Source of the DNA: Penicillium oxalicum
Lineage: Eukaryota; Ascomycota; Eurotiomycetes; Eurotiales; Aspergillaceae
Assembly (NCBI RefSeq): GCF_001723175.1
Contig: NC_064650.1
Location: 3,534,001 to 3,598,000 of the forward strand
Reading direction: 5' to 3'
DNA: 64,000 nt
Position 1 is the stretch's first letter. Each line of letters opens with the position of its first letter. A program made the translations under genes and the position numbers. Below are positions 9,840-21,221 of the stretch, piece by piece. Below the pieces are notes generated by a model. That model ran no database searches. It was not told the origin of the DNA and worked only from the letters and a program-made list of their open reading frames with translations.

Positions 9840-11777
9840 TTAGTTAGCGTTGCTGGGGTAGGCAACGGTGTAGGTGGGAATAAACTCCTCCTTGACGGAG
9901 CGCAGGCTCACGAAGCGAGACAAGAGATTGGCGCTGCCAGCCTTGTCGTTAGTGCCACTGGCACGGGCACCTCCGAAGGGCTGCTGGCCCACCACGGCGC
10001 CGGTGCTCTTGCAGTTGATGTAGAAGTTACCAGCGGCGTTGCGAAGGTGCTCGTCGGCAGTCTGGACAGCCGCGCGGTCACGCGCAAAGACAGAGCCGGT
10101 GAGACCGTAGGCGCCGGTGGTGTCGATCTTCTCACAGATCTTGATGAAGTCCGCCTCGGTCGCATCGTTGTAGGAGTGGATGACAAGCACGGGCCCGAAG
10201 AGCTCGCGCGACAGGAGAGGGTGGTCGGGGTTGGAGGTGCGGTAGACGGTGGGTTGGATGTACCATCCCTTGGAGGAGTCATAGGTACCTCCCACCAGCA
10301 GCTCCAACTCGGGGTCATTCTTGGCCTCATCGATAACACCCGCCAGTTTGTTGAAGGAGCCCTCGTGGATGACGGGGCCGCAGAAGTTGGTGAAGTCTGA
10401 AGGCTCGCCAACCTTGATCTGCTGGACCTCGGCAACAACTTGCTCGACAAAGTCATTGGCGATAGACGCGGCCACATAGGCACGCGAAGTGGCACTGCAC
10501 TTCTGGCCCTGGTACTCAAAGGCACCACGGACGGTCTGGACCGCGGCGTTGCGGACGTCGGCGGACTTGTGGACCAGGTGGAAGTTCTTGCCGCCAGTCT
10601 CACCAACGATGCGGGGGTAACTACGGTACTTGCCTTCAGCCACGCCCTGGGAGATCTTGCCGTACAGCATACGGAAGACATCGGTGCTGCCGGTGAAGTG
10701 CAGGGCCGCGAATTCCTTGTGCGCAAGGACGGTGCTGGTAACCTCTTCGGCATCACCGGGCACGAACTGGATCACGTTCTCGGGGAGACCCGCCTCGAGC
10801 AGAACCTTGTGAACGAACCAGTTGGAGGCAATGGCGGCAGGCGAGGGCTTCCAGAGCACCACGTTACCCATCAAAGCGGGCGCACCCGCCAAGTTGCCAC
10901 CAATCGCAGTGAAGTTGAAGGGACTGATGGCGTAGACAAAGCCCTCGAGAGGACGGTACTCAAGGCGGCTAGGAAAGAAGCAGTCAGCAGGCAAGACCAT
11001 ACCAAACGAGAGCAAGAACGTAGGAGAGACACTTTGGGACTCACTTCCAAACACCCGGGGCGTGGTGCACGGGCTGCTGCGAGTAAAGCTCCTCCGCATA
11101 CTTGACGCTGAAACGGAAAAAGTCGGCCAGTTCAGCGGCCGAGTCGATTTCTGCCTGCCAGGCATTCTTGCCCTGGCCGTGCATGGTCAGGGCCATCACA
11201 TCATAGCGATACTTGGTGGAGATCAAGTCGGCAGCCTTGAGGAAGATGCTAGCACGCTCAGAGAAGGGTGTAGCAGCCCACGACTTGCGCGCCTCGAGAG
11301 CAGACGCAATTGCAGCTTTGACATCGGCCTTGGAGGCATTTGAGAAGGTGGCAACGGGGGTATGGGTGGCGGGGTTATTCTGAGTGAAAGTCTGGGAGGC
11401 CTTGATCTAAAGTCACAACTGGGTGAGTAGGGGGGGTTTCGTGAGGGGACTCAACTGACTCCATACTGACCTCTTTGCCTGCAATGATCAAGGGAACTGA
11501 CAAGGGGGCGGACTGCTTGTACTTGGCCAAAGCCTCCTCCAACCCTTTCCGATCGGCGCTCCCCGGCACGTAGTGTTTCTGTAGAACTCCGCAGTTAGCG
11601 AGAGGCCGGTGCGTGGGCAAAGACCTCCAACTGTGGTGGACTCACATTGGGCTCATTGTTAATCTGAGGGACCTTGAATGAAGCATAAGTGTTCAAGGCG
11701 CGAGCAGTGGAGCTGGGCACACGGCATGCGAGACGCGAGAAGGGCCGCGTGCCGGATCGCAAGACAGCGGTCTGCAT
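9840..11777 (-). CDS. prnC: Delta-1-pyrroline-5-carboxylate dehydrogenase, mitochondrial (ALDH4)
   Basis: Second step of proline catabolism: oxidises P5C/glutamate semialdehyde to glutamate with NAD+. Four exons: 11777-11646, 11578-11471, 11406-11045 and 10968-9840; the phases agree and give 576 aa. The N-terminus is Arg/Ser-rich and lacks acidic residues, as for a mitochondrial import signal. Family blocks: INNEPN then KHYVPGS across intron 1, GVWNRLEYRPLEGFVYA across intron 3, WKPSPAAIASN, FTGSTDVFR, GETGGKNFHLVH with the general-base Glu, and QGQKCSATSR with the catalytic Cys. The C-terminus has GQQPFGGARASGTNDKAG. It is divergent from prnD, as expected for the outer genes of the prn cluster. 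The symbol follows the A. nidulans cluster. Confidence 0.95.
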
Positions 11778-14167
11778 CTTGACGGGTGATTGAATTGAGT
11801 CTGTGAAGGGACAAGGACACAGCAGAACCTAAGAATGATACTGAGTCTTAGGACCAAATGAGCAGTGCCGCTTCGCTCAAGGGGGTAATGTTTCACAGGA
11901 AGATAGAAATGGAAGAGACGGAGAAGAGGAGAGAGCTCTTTGAAATGCGGGGAGCCCAGTGCAAAGCGGTTGGCTACCGGGAGTGATCCCGCCCGGCTAG
12001 TCCAACACCAAAGTCCCGCTGAATTCGAGTCGCGGGTCTCGAAGGAACCTTGCCAGCTGCGGCGAATCATCAGTCACACAATCTCCTTCTCCGATGGGTC
12101 ACACTGGAAACCCTTCGACCACTCGTGGTGAGAAGCGGGGCACGGCTTACAGGGATGTAGTCGAGGCCCCACCAGGGTGATTACTATCTGTGAATCCGGT
12201 ATTCCGATGGGCTCCAGAGGGTCCACTCTGGGATCTGCTAGCCCCAACTGGGCTCCTGACTGTTGGCGCTCATCCGGGGAAAATGTTTAATGTGTGACTT
12301 GACTTGAAGTCGTATCAGGGTGGAGGGGCCATAATCAAGGTCACGGGGTCACAGGAGAGCAGATGTATCGCGAATCACCATCCAGCGATCGACAAATCAC
12401 AATTTGAAGGATGCTCTGTCGAGGGCGTAGATAAAATGACGTAACAGATTCGCCTCGGTACAGCGACGGGCCGGGACCGCATCGTGCGCTTGCTCTCGGC
12501 GTGCTGACGATCACCAAATCTTGCCAAGATTTACTCTATTCACAAAAAGTTTTCTCGGTTCCTTCTGTCAAACCTCCTCAGCCCCACTCACACCGGCCCG
12601 GGTGCCCGTCTCACAGTGCAGTCAAACTAAGAGAGGCCCTACTCCGCTGCGCTGGAGACGTGGATAATTCCGTATTATTAATATGCCTCTGTGTGAACAA
12701 CAGGAAATGTGGTGCGCTGGTGCAGCCAGCAGTGTACCCCCGTTGAGTCTCCGAGATCGCCGGAGATTCCGTGCTGACGATCGCGCTTTTGGGGGCGATC
12801 AAGATTTGCACTATTGATTGCGGTAAAAGACATTTGCGTCAGCAGCGCACCGAACTACACCCCTACCGAGAATGATGTGTTCGAGAATCTTCCACATGTC
12901 AATAATGAAGAAAGGCCGTTCCTCCAAGGTCAAGGGAATCGGTCCTGAAATGCAACTATCAGCTCACATCGACACAATGTGATTGATAAGAAGAACACCA
13001 CGCTGAATCAATCGACGGACCCACACATGTCCAGCTCGCGACTGAATCTTGCAGGCTCCTTGAAAATGTCCATACCTGTTGCATGTAGAATGAAGAAGTC
13101 CCGTAAACCTGTACAAAGTGCACACCACAGACTGCCCAATGTGCAGTCGAAACTTGTAGGCATGTCCTGATAGGCTGGCCACTCATGCACGGCGGAGTCT
13201 ACCGTAAAGTCGCCTTTCCCCTACAACTTCTCGCGCGCGGACCTATGAACTCAATTCAAGTGCCGAAAGAAAGATCTTGGGGAAACAAATCAAGCGTACA
13301 TCATTGTCCACGAGCAGGACTCTGGTCGGTGCATCACGGGTAGTGCCCATAATGTAATGTGTACTTGAATTTACGAGACCACTCGTCTTAACTGATCCAA
13401 ACCTAGAGCAATTGCCCCATGAGAAGTAAGCCGTATGACGGGTCCAAGCTGGAGCTCGACGGTTCATCCGTAACTACATAGCAGTCGCGGTTATGGCTCC
13501 TCGAAGGGACGAGTTATCCCTTTCTTTGTCTGCGATGGATGGACGCTGGCTGGGGGGCTACAGTAAATTCAAATACTGTATGTAGGCTCATTGCACGTAG
13601 TGATGTGATCATGGCGCAAGTATGATGCAGAGTCACGATTTGGCCTTGAACCACCTATGTTCTGTCAAAATTGACCAGTTCCTCGGTCAGGATTCGGTGC
13701 CAACCCGATCCTAACCGGTTCCGAATGCTTTCCCTGCTCCCAGCATGCAATCCCAGGTCTTGTGACCCGGTAGACCCTTTCCACGTGACCGACAACCGAT
13801 CGATAAGCTTCGGTGGGTCCGACTCTGCTTCTTTCTTCGTTGCAGGCGCCCGGCAACAGAGCCGGTCGCCTTCGGCCCGGATTTGTATGAAGTTTGAAGG
13901 TTTGCTACGTGTGGCCACCTGATCTGGAGGAGGGGGTTGGCACAGCACAAGATGGAGCACTAGTATTGGCCATTCGTGTTTTAAACGCATAAATATTAAA
14001 GTCATTTGCCCCTGGTGACTTCCCAGGATTTTGAGCACCCCAGAGCCTCATACTTCTTTACATACCCTCTATTCATCAGCACTACTTCCCAACCGTCAAG
14101 ACAACATTCACTCTACGCAACGTACCTCAAAAAGAGACTAGTCCTCGACGACATCATCACATTCACC
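11778..14167. promoter_or_regulatory. prnC-prnD divergent control region; prnB permease absent
   Basis: 2.39 kb without a recognisable coding sequence; no ORF resembles an amino-acid permease. Possible control sites seen directly: GATA-factor motifs (HGATAR) near 12428, 12979, 13160 and 13801; CCGG cores at 13715, 13767, 13850, 13862 and 13877, the last three crowded within 31 bp; G-rich CreA-like SYGGRG hexamers near 11947, 12136 and 13551; a TATA-like ATAAATATTA near 13989, about 180 bp before prnD. In A. nidulans this kind of region carries AreA, CreA and PrnA sites, so the roles are inferred by analogy. Confidence 0.55.
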
Positions 14168-15613
14168 ATGAAAGCCGCACGTGCTGTGCGCATGCCGCGT
14201 GTTCAGGGCACTGCTCCCCGGAATGGTATGCGACTTGTGAGCGGTACTAGCAACACCAAGTCCTCCGCCGCCGCCACCACTTTGCTGGATCCTCTGTCAC
14301 CATCATCCACCTCTTCACCACCCCGTAAGGCGCTCAAGGCGCCTCTTGCAAAGCTTCCGCTTTCCTCAGTCCTGCGGTCTCTCCTGATCCTCTCGGTGTC
14401 GTCCTCATCGCTGCTTCTCAAGCCATGCATCTTTGCTCTGTCTCAACTCGCACATCCTCGGTCAGCGCTACTGGATGTTTCCAAGAACCCGTTGCTGAAC
14501 CTGCTCGTCAAGCACACCATCTACAAGCAGTTCAACGCTGGCGAGAATAAGGCTGAGGTGCAGCGGGCCATTCACAACATCAAGTCCCTCGGCTGCCGCG
14601 GCGTCCTTCTGGGGTATGCCCGTGAGGTTCTCGTGGGTGAGAACCAGCAGGTCACTCGGGACGAGAAGGCCGCTCTTGCCGAGATCCAGACATGGTTGGA
14701 CGGCACTCTGCGGACCGTCGACATGGCGCAGGAGGGGGACTTTGTGGCTTTGAAGTTTACTGGAATGGGCAACGATGCCTTGAGTCTGTTGCAGAAACAG
14801 GCCGACCCTACCCAGTTCATGGACGACTCGATCCGAAAGGTCTGTGACTTGGCCATCTCCCGCCGTGTGCGCCTGCTCGTCGACGCGGAGGAGCAAGCTG
14901 TGCAACATGGTATTGAGGCCTGGATCATGAAGTACCAGAAGTACTGCAACTCCCAGACCCCCGGCCGCGCTATCTTCTATGGTACTTACCAGGCTTACCT
15001 TCGCTCCACGGGTGAGACTTTGGCTCGTCACCTGGAAATCGCCCGTCGTGAGGGATACACACTCGGTGTGAAGCTTGTCCGAGGTGCCTACATGAAGACC
15101 GAACCCCGCCACTTGATCTGGGCCGAGAAGGAAGAGACCGATCGCTGCTACGACGAAGTCGTTGAGGCTCTTCTGACCCGCAAGTACAACTCTATGCTGA
15201 AACGCCCCTCCCCGGAAACCCCCGCCGAACTCCCTCCTGTCAACCTGATTATCGCCACTCACAACCGTGAGTCCGTTCGCAAGGCCCACGCTATCCGTGT
15301 CCGCCAGGCGGCCCACGGCGAGGACTATGGTGTCGATCTTAGCTACGCTCAGCTGCAGGGTATGGCCGACGAGGTCAGCCTGGAGCTTCTTGAAGGTTTC
15401 GAGGATGCCGAGGCCGAGGTGGGCATGAGCCCAGTTGCTGCCCCCAATGTCTTCAAGCTTTTGACCTGGGGCTCTGTGCAAGAGTGCATGGGCTTCCTCT
15501 TGCGCCGTGCCGTGGAGAACACCGAGGCGGTTGGCCGTACCAAGGACTCTCAGATTGCTATGATCAACGAGTTGAAGCGCCGCTGCCGCAACGTTTTCGG
15601 AGGGAGCAACTAA
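14168..15613 (+). CDS. prnD: Proline oxidase (FAD-dependent proline dehydrogenase), mitochondrial
   Basis: Oxidises L-proline to P5C, passing electrons to the respiratory chain; the first step of the pathway completed by PrnC. Intronless 481 aa frame from the ATG at 14168, preceded by a clean leader. The N-terminus (MKAARAVRMPRVQ) is basic and Ser-rich as for mitochondrial import; a hydrophobic patch lies near residues 60-90. Family blocks of the PRODH barrel are visible: IKSLGCRGVLLGYAREVL, RRVRLLVDAEEQ, FYGTYQAYLRSTGETLARHLE, LGVKLVRGAYM, IIATHN and YAQLQGMADE. It is head-to-head with prnC and followed by prnX and prnA on the same strand, which fixes the identity as the prn cluster. Confidence 0.95.
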   Translation: MKAARAVRMPRVQGTAPRNGMRLVSGTSNTKSSAAATTLLDPLSPSSTSSPPRKALKAPLAKLPLSSVLRSLLILSVSSSSLLLKPCIFALSQLAHPRSALLDVSKNPLLNLLVKHTIYKQFNAGENKAEVQRAIHNIKSLGCRGVLLGYAREVLVGENQQVTRDEKAALAEIQTWLDGTLRTVDMAQEGDFVALKFTGMGNDALSLLQKQADPTQFMDDSIRKVCDLAISRRVRLLVDAEEQAVQHGIEAWIMKYQKYCNSQTPGRAIFYGTYQAYLRSTGETLARHLEIARREGYTLGVKLVRGAYMKTEPRHLIWAEKEETDRCYDEVVEALLTRKYNSMLKRPSPETPAELPPVNLIIATHNRESVRKAHAIRVRQAAHGEDYGVDLSYAQLQGMADEVSLELLEGFEDAEAEVGMSPVAAPNVFKLLTWGSVQECMGFLLRRAVENTEAVGRTKDSQIAMINELKRRCRNVFGGSN

Positions 15614-16337
15614 ACTTGTGTCCTATCATCTTGTCCTTGTTTCTCGACGGCGTGAGCGATTTTCGACGAGCATTTTGTTCTTTGGGTTTTGCCTCTGGGG
15701 GGTGAAATTGATTGCTTGACCACTAGGCGCCGATCTCTCGGGGGTGTCTGATGGATCCACACAACGCGGCGTTTCTCTTTCTGCATGGTGTTGCGCGGAT
15801 TATTTATTCATAGATAGCATTAGCGTTCTGTTGTTTTTCTCTCTTTTGGCTACTGATAGGTAGTGACGATTCATGAAAACATTATACCACTTGACAATCT
15901 ACCATCCTCCAATCATAATAGGTAGTTCCATGGGCTCCCTGCATTTGCTACTTGAGCGATTACGATGGCCAAGAACACAATAGGAAGATTTTAGCCACTC
16001 AGCGGCAAGATGTCCTACAATTGACGCCCGCCCGAGACCCCAATTGCGGTTCGTGCGACCCCGCATCGATCCATGAGGGGAGACGCGGTCGGGGAATCTG
16101 ACAGCCGTCAGATGTCCATGCGCCCGGCACGGTGTCTTTGTTCGAACACACGCAACACATTAAGGTTTCCAAGACCCAGTCCGTGTTATGAGCATCGCCT
16201 GGCTCATCCCGAGTAGAAAATCTGGGATATTCGGCTGCATTGACTTTGAGCGACCATCAATCTGACAGTGTGGTTTGGGAAGACCAATCCAGATCAGGCC
16301 ATCACTTTTTAAAATTCACCCCATCGCCCCGGTCAAC
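15614..16337. other. Intergenic prnD-prnX
   Basis: 724 bp holding the prnD 3' end and the prnX promoter. No ORF of note. Confidence 0.5.
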
Positions 16338-17390
16338 ATGCACGTTCTCTCTGAGCCTGATGTGGCTCAGGTCTTTCGCAGCCTGTCTCAGACGCAGTGT
16401 CATGAATTCATCCACATTCTCGAGGATGCTCTGAAGGCAATCGCGACCGAGTCCAAGCCCCATGTCTCGGAATCCGACAAACGGATTCATCAGCCCTTGC
16501 GTACAGTCTTCTCGACCGCGGCTGACAGCTCCTGCATCTTCATGCCCGTGTCCGACACCGCTTCGATTGGCATCAAGATTGTGACGGGTACAAAGACTGG
16601 AATTCAAGGCGTGATCAACATATTTTCCCCCGATGGCCGTCTCCAAGGTCTCTTGGCGGCGGCGGAGGTCACGGCCTTTCGAACAGCTTTGGCATCCATG
16701 ACCCTCTTGGTGCGCAGCCAGTGCATCCGCAAGGAGAACATTGTGGTCTTTGGGTCGGGTCGCCAAGCAGAGTGGCATGCGCGCCTCGCCCTGCTCCTAT
16801 ACCCCAAGGAGATCAAACAAATTACTTTTGTGAATCGTGGACGTCAACGGTTAGAAGAGATGGAGCACGAGGTGTTCAAGGATCTCCGCCAACGTCATCC
16901 AGACACTGCGCTCCACACGCTCGCCAAAGAGGCAACGCCCGACTATGAACAACAACTCCTTGCGCGGCTTCAATCATGTGATGTGATCTTTAGCTGTACC
17001 CCTTCCCTAGAACCCAACTTCCCGTACTCTGCCCTCCAGGCCGCGCCTCGACAGCGTTTCATCTCACTGATTGGGTCCTACAAGCCTTCCATGCACGAGA
17101 TTGACACAGACACCCTTCTCTCGGGCGGAGGCAAGATCTTCGTCGACTCAACATCGGCATGCTTGGAGGAAGCGGGGGAATTGATCACCGCCGGAATCAC
17201 GGCGGCGCAGTTGACCGAGATGGGAGATCTTTTGAACGAACTTGGTCCGTCAGAGCCATTGGCTATTCCCGAGGGAGCCAATGTGATCTTCAAATGCGTT
17301 GGGATCGCGCTTATGGATCTGGCGGTAGGCAAGAAGATCCTCGAGGTCGGCCAGGCGAAGGGTCTGGGCGTTCATCTCGAGGGATTTTAA
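16338..17390 (+). CDS. prnX: Ornithine cyclodeaminase / mu-crystallin family protein
   Basis: Intronless 350 aa frame, starting at the ATG at 16338 (MHVLSEPDVAQVF), where the family N-terminus begins. The Rossmann nucleotide-binding motif is VVFGSGRQAEWHARLAL around residue 136, followed by IKQITFVNRGRQRL; upstream is GIKIVTGTKTGIQGVINIF and LLAAAEVTAFRTALASM, the family core. Members are ornithine cyclodeaminases or imine/ketimine reductases. In A. nidulans the gene at the same place in the cluster, prnX, is dispensable for proline use and its reaction is not known to me. A role on cyclic imines such as P5C is a plausible inference from its neighbours only. It lies between prnD and prnA on the same strand. 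Confidence 0.85.
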   Translation: MHVLSEPDVAQVFRSLSQTQCHEFIHILEDALKAIATESKPHVSESDKRIHQPLRTVFSTAADSSCIFMPVSDTASIGIKIVTGTKTGIQGVINIFSPDGRLQGLLAAAEVTAFRTALASMTLLVRSQCIRKENIVVFGSGRQAEWHARLALLLYPKEIKQITFVNRGRQRLEEMEHEVFKDLRQRHPDTALHTLAKEATPDYEQQLLARLQSCDVIFSCTPSLEPNFPYSALQAAPRQRFISLIGSYKPSMHEIDTDTLLSGGGKIFVDSTSACLEEAGELITAGITAAQLTEMGDLLNELGPSEPLAIPEGANVIFKCVGIALMDLAVGKKILEVGQAKGLGVHLEGF

Positions 17391-18350
17391 AGTTGACGGT
17401 GAATCGTCCATGTACGTACTACTTACGCAGTTTAGTACACACCACTTGATATATCCAATTGTCCGACGTATTTGATGTGATCGCCCGTACGTCGGGTTCA
17501 CGTTTTGCTGGTCGGATTTCTTCCTGATCACCGAGGACTTGTCCAGACCATTCAGGGTTTGGTGATCTCGGGTGATGGAATCTTTCTTGGCGCACATTTA
17601 TTGGCACCAGATTTTGTCTTTGTAAAGGAAACGTCAGTCGTCACCAGATCTGGAAGATTGATTGCTACGTTTACCACCACTAACTACGACTGTCCATCCA
17701 AGTCAACGTCAACGAGGACACAACTCCCGACGGTGATCATCTTCTCCGAACACCGGGCCCCCGACAAGTGGAGATGGCAGTGGGAAGAGGAGTCGATTAT
17801 TGGATCCAGTGAAAAGGAGAAGAGCACGAGATAAGGCAGAGTCGCGTGCGGAAACGGAAAAGAGGGAGGGGGGTTGGAAGCAGCCCAAAAGGAGAAAAGG
17901 AAAAAGATAAAAACAAAATGACAAAAGAGAAAGGAGAAAAAAAGAAAAGAAAAAAAGATAAAAACGCCTGATAAAAAAGATAAAAAGATAAAGCGAGCGC
18001 TCGGGCAGGATGCGGGGCCACTGCCCATCGGTCAACTTTGGAGCAGCTGTCGTTTGTACTTTCTTCTGGACCGATTCCACGCACTGAACTTTCGCTTCTC
18101 ACCGAACACCAACGTGGACTCTGTCGGGACTAGACCTCGACTCGCCCTTCCATCCCGTACTTTTTCTCCTCTGGGACCTGCGCAGCGCTTCTCCCATTCA
18201 CCCGTTTCCTCTCTTCTATTCCCAGGCCCCTGTCACCTTGGCAGGCGTACCCCAACAGCTCTCGGGGTCAGCCCCGATTCCCGCTCTGGCCACCTTCTCC
18301 GCAGGAACGACTATGTGCGACCGATCGCTGCTTCATAAAGACCGGCTGTG
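17391..18350. promoter_or_regulatory. prnX-prnA intergenic region with purine tract
   Basis: 960 bp upstream of prnA. From about 17800 to 18000 it is almost pure A/G on the plus strand and contains the GATA cluster annotated separately; the following 350 bp are pyrimidine-rich and probably the prnA leader. No coding sequence was recognised. Confidence 0.55.
17905..17991 (+). promoter_or_regulatory. Cluster of five HGATAR (GATA-factor) motifs upstream of prnA
   Basis: AGATAA at 17905, 17956, 17978 and 17986 and TGATAA at 17969, all on the plus strand within 87 bp. HGATAR is the binding site of AreA-type nitrogen regulators, which bind best to closely spaced sites. The sites sit in an A-rich tract, so chance occurrence is possible. 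Confidence 0.5.
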
Positions 18351-21221
18351 ATGGAAGAATCAACACCAGCACCTCCGCAACCACCACCGCATCAATCCAA
18401 GCGTCCGCGGGTCGCTGAAGAGAATCGCAAACGAGCTGTTCGCGCGTAGGTGGATCTCTCGAATCATGCATGACAAGCATTCGCCCGATCGGACACGCTA
18501 ACTGATCTCCGGGGTTCCATTTCTATAGATGCGATGGCTGTCGCAGAGTGAAAGAGAAATGTGAGGGAGGGGTGCCGTGTCGCCGATGCTTGCGCTATCG
18601 CCGTCAATGCATCTTCACGCATATAGATCCAACTGAAAAGAATCGCTCGGCATCGGTCTCGTGAGTTTGAACCTCGTGCAAGCAGCAGATCGCTCTGTAC
18701 CTTTTTTTTCTTCGTTTCGCGTTTATGTCGCCTGGCTAATGAAACGGTGTGCGCATGGCACAATGTAGACTTCTTGATCGAGCGGCATCCCTGAGTCGCC
18801 ATGATATTCAAGAAGCGGAGCGGGTGCGCTGCATGGAACGCATACTGGCTCATCATGTGCCCAATATCACCTTCGACCTCCAGTCTTTACGGCAGGTTGC
18901 CGAGGAATTGAAAGGGAAACACCGCGATTCCGAGTCAGATGTACTCTCGTCTAAAGCCGATGGGAATGAATTGGAGGACCTCGCGATCGATGAGGAGGAT
19001 TTTACCATCAAAGCCTTGCCGAACAACACAACCCGTACGTGGGAATCGCAACGGAACCCCACGCGAAGCATTCGAGTGTTCCATCGTTGGCTGACGTGCG
19101 TCACAGAATACTCTGGAGAATTCTCATACCTGAATTTCTCCAACAAGATTCGCCAAAAAATCGATGAATGGATGAAAACCGCGGCACCCGAGGTGAGAGC
19201 TCTCGGTTGGGTCAAATTGACTTGAAGGATGTGATACTAACGAGCGGGATTTGGGGGCGATCTAGGCGACAACCGAGGTTGAACCATTCGAAGAACGATG
19301 GCGAGCGACGCAATTGCAATCCGGCTCCTCACTCATCTCCAGCTCGGTCACCTGTCTTCCGCCACGATACGTAGCAGACTTTCTCGTTCAAATCTTCTTC
19401 AAATACGCGCAGACCAACAATTTCTACGTCGAAGAAGATTGGCTCCGAGAAAAGATGGCGATTTGCTACACGAATCCCTCGCAGCTCTCAACAGATGATG
19501 CGGGCGCGGTGTGCGCACTGCTCATGGTGTTGGCGGTCGGAACTCAGTTTGCACATATGGAATCAACCACAGCTGTGAATCGCCAGCCTACCACGACCAC
19601 GGCTGATCAGGATCACCACTTCTCTGAAGACGAAGTGGGACTCACGTTCTATCAATTCGCATCGAAACTTTTGCCGGATATTATCGCGACGGCATCCGTC
19701 CGGAGTGTCCAGGCCTGCTTGTTGATTGGGACCTATCTGCTTCCTCTGGACACTTCTGGTCTCTGCTATACCTATTTTGGTCTCGCCCTGAAGCTAGCCA
19801 TTCAGAATGGCATGCATAGAAAATATCACGGCGAAGGTCTGTCCGCCCGGATGATCGAGACACGAAATCGTGTTTTTTGGACCGCTTACACGATCGAGAA
19901 GCGGATCAGTATTCTGCACGGTCGACCAGCATCGTTGGCAGATACGGATGTGGATGCTCCGCTGCCCGTGGATTTCCCCGGGATTATGCCTGCAACGCAA
20001 CAGTCAAACCATACAAACATGGTCGCTCTGATCACACTCACTCTGAAGCTTGGGGAGGTCTCCAACGAGATATCCTCCTTACGCACGTGTCGCAAAGGGC
20101 AACAGCAGGACTGTCTCGAGCGGCTCCTAAATCTTCGAAAGCTCTTGGTGGAGTGGTGGTCGTCTCTTCCAGAAGAAACGAGCTGCCGTGATCTCAACCC
20201 AGCGGGGCCATTATTCCGGTCGAACGTTCATCTGAAGCTTGACTACTGTCTCACCCGAATCTTCATCGGGCGTCCTTTCCTTTTTAGTAACATGAGGGGC
20301 TTGCAGCAGGGTTCCTCTCAGACTCCTTCTGCGTCAAATCCCGGATCGTCCAAGAGTTCATCTGGAATGGCCAAAAATCGGGCGACTTTGGTCACAGACT
20401 GTGTGGAGGCAGCCCTCGAAATCATCGATTTGTGTCGGCTTCTCCGTGATGAGACAGGTCTGGCGCGCGCCTCATTCACCGAGTTCAGCTCGTGTCGCGC
20501 AGCTCTTCTGGTCATTTTGGCACAGGGTCTTACCAAGCGCACTGAGCGTCTCGGCGCGGCCCTCGACCAAGGTATCTCCCTGATCAAAATCATGTCAATG
20601 GGGGTGGGCTCCGCACGCTCGGCTGTGAGCGTCATCGAGGCGCTTGAGCGCGCCATTCGCCGGCTCGAAATATGGAGCGAAACTCACCAGTCGCAAATGA
20701 ATGGCGGGGGCGCCGAATCGGCTTATGACCGCTTCAAGAATTGGGAAATGCTCTGGAAGACAGGGCCGGTGTCACCAAGCACTATGGCATTGAAGCAGGA
20801 GATTTTCTCCGCCAACGAAATTGCGCTTGCCCAAGGTCTGGGTCCTCCGGAGTCTGAAATTTCATCCGCAGAGCCAACAACCGCAGGAACCGTGGCCACG
20901 CCTTCTGTCATGCCTTCCAACGGTGCCCGTCATTCCCACTCATATATGGGAAACCAAGGTCATGAGATGGTCGAAGGCGACGTCTCAAACAGTATCTCTA
21001 TACCCGACGGATATTCTATCCCGCATCCGTCTCTTTCACAAATGCCCCATCTTGGCTTTGATCATTTTGTTTCAAATTTCCCTCAGGAGCTGGGAGAGTT
21101 CACGGCGATTCCATGCTTCGAGCCGGATGGACAGGGAAACATGTCGGGGCTTCCTGTAAGTACCGAGATGAAGACCCCTGGCAGTACAGATTCGCATTGG
21201 ATGCAATTCATGACCGAGTGA
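18351..21221 (+). CDS. prnA: Zn2Cys6 transcription activator of proline utilisation genes
   Basis: Four exons: 18351-18445, 18529-18660, 18769-19192 and 19266-21221; phases agree and give 868 aa. The second exon begins exactly at the zinc cluster: CDGCRRVKEKCEGGVPCRRC followed by LRYRRQC, i.e. C-X2-C-X6-C-X5-C-X2-C-X6-C at residues 33-58, preceded by the basic patch SKRPRVAEENRKRAVRA. The middle part is a fungal-specific transcription factor domain (DTSGLCYTYFGLALKLAIQNGMHRK, RNRVFWTAYTIEKRIS, LHGRPASLADTDVDAPLP). The C-terminal ~130 residues are low-complexity, as for an activation domain. Identity as PrnA rests on its place beside prnX, prnD and prnC plus a zinc cluster interrupted by an intron. 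PrnA mediates proline induction of the cluster in A. nidulans. Confidence 0.92.

Noticed and set aside
10440..11105. 221 aa ORF opposite prnC
   Set aside because: Antisense shadow of the P5C dehydrogenase exon; no motif of its own.
11778..14167. Hidden or degraded prnB permease
   Set aside because: No frame on either strand shows permease motifs or a run of membrane segments; fragments could still exist below visual detection.
14468..15481. 337 aa antisense ORF opposite prnD
   Set aside because: Codon-biased GC-rich exons commonly leave the antisense frame open; prnD on the plus strand has all family motifs.
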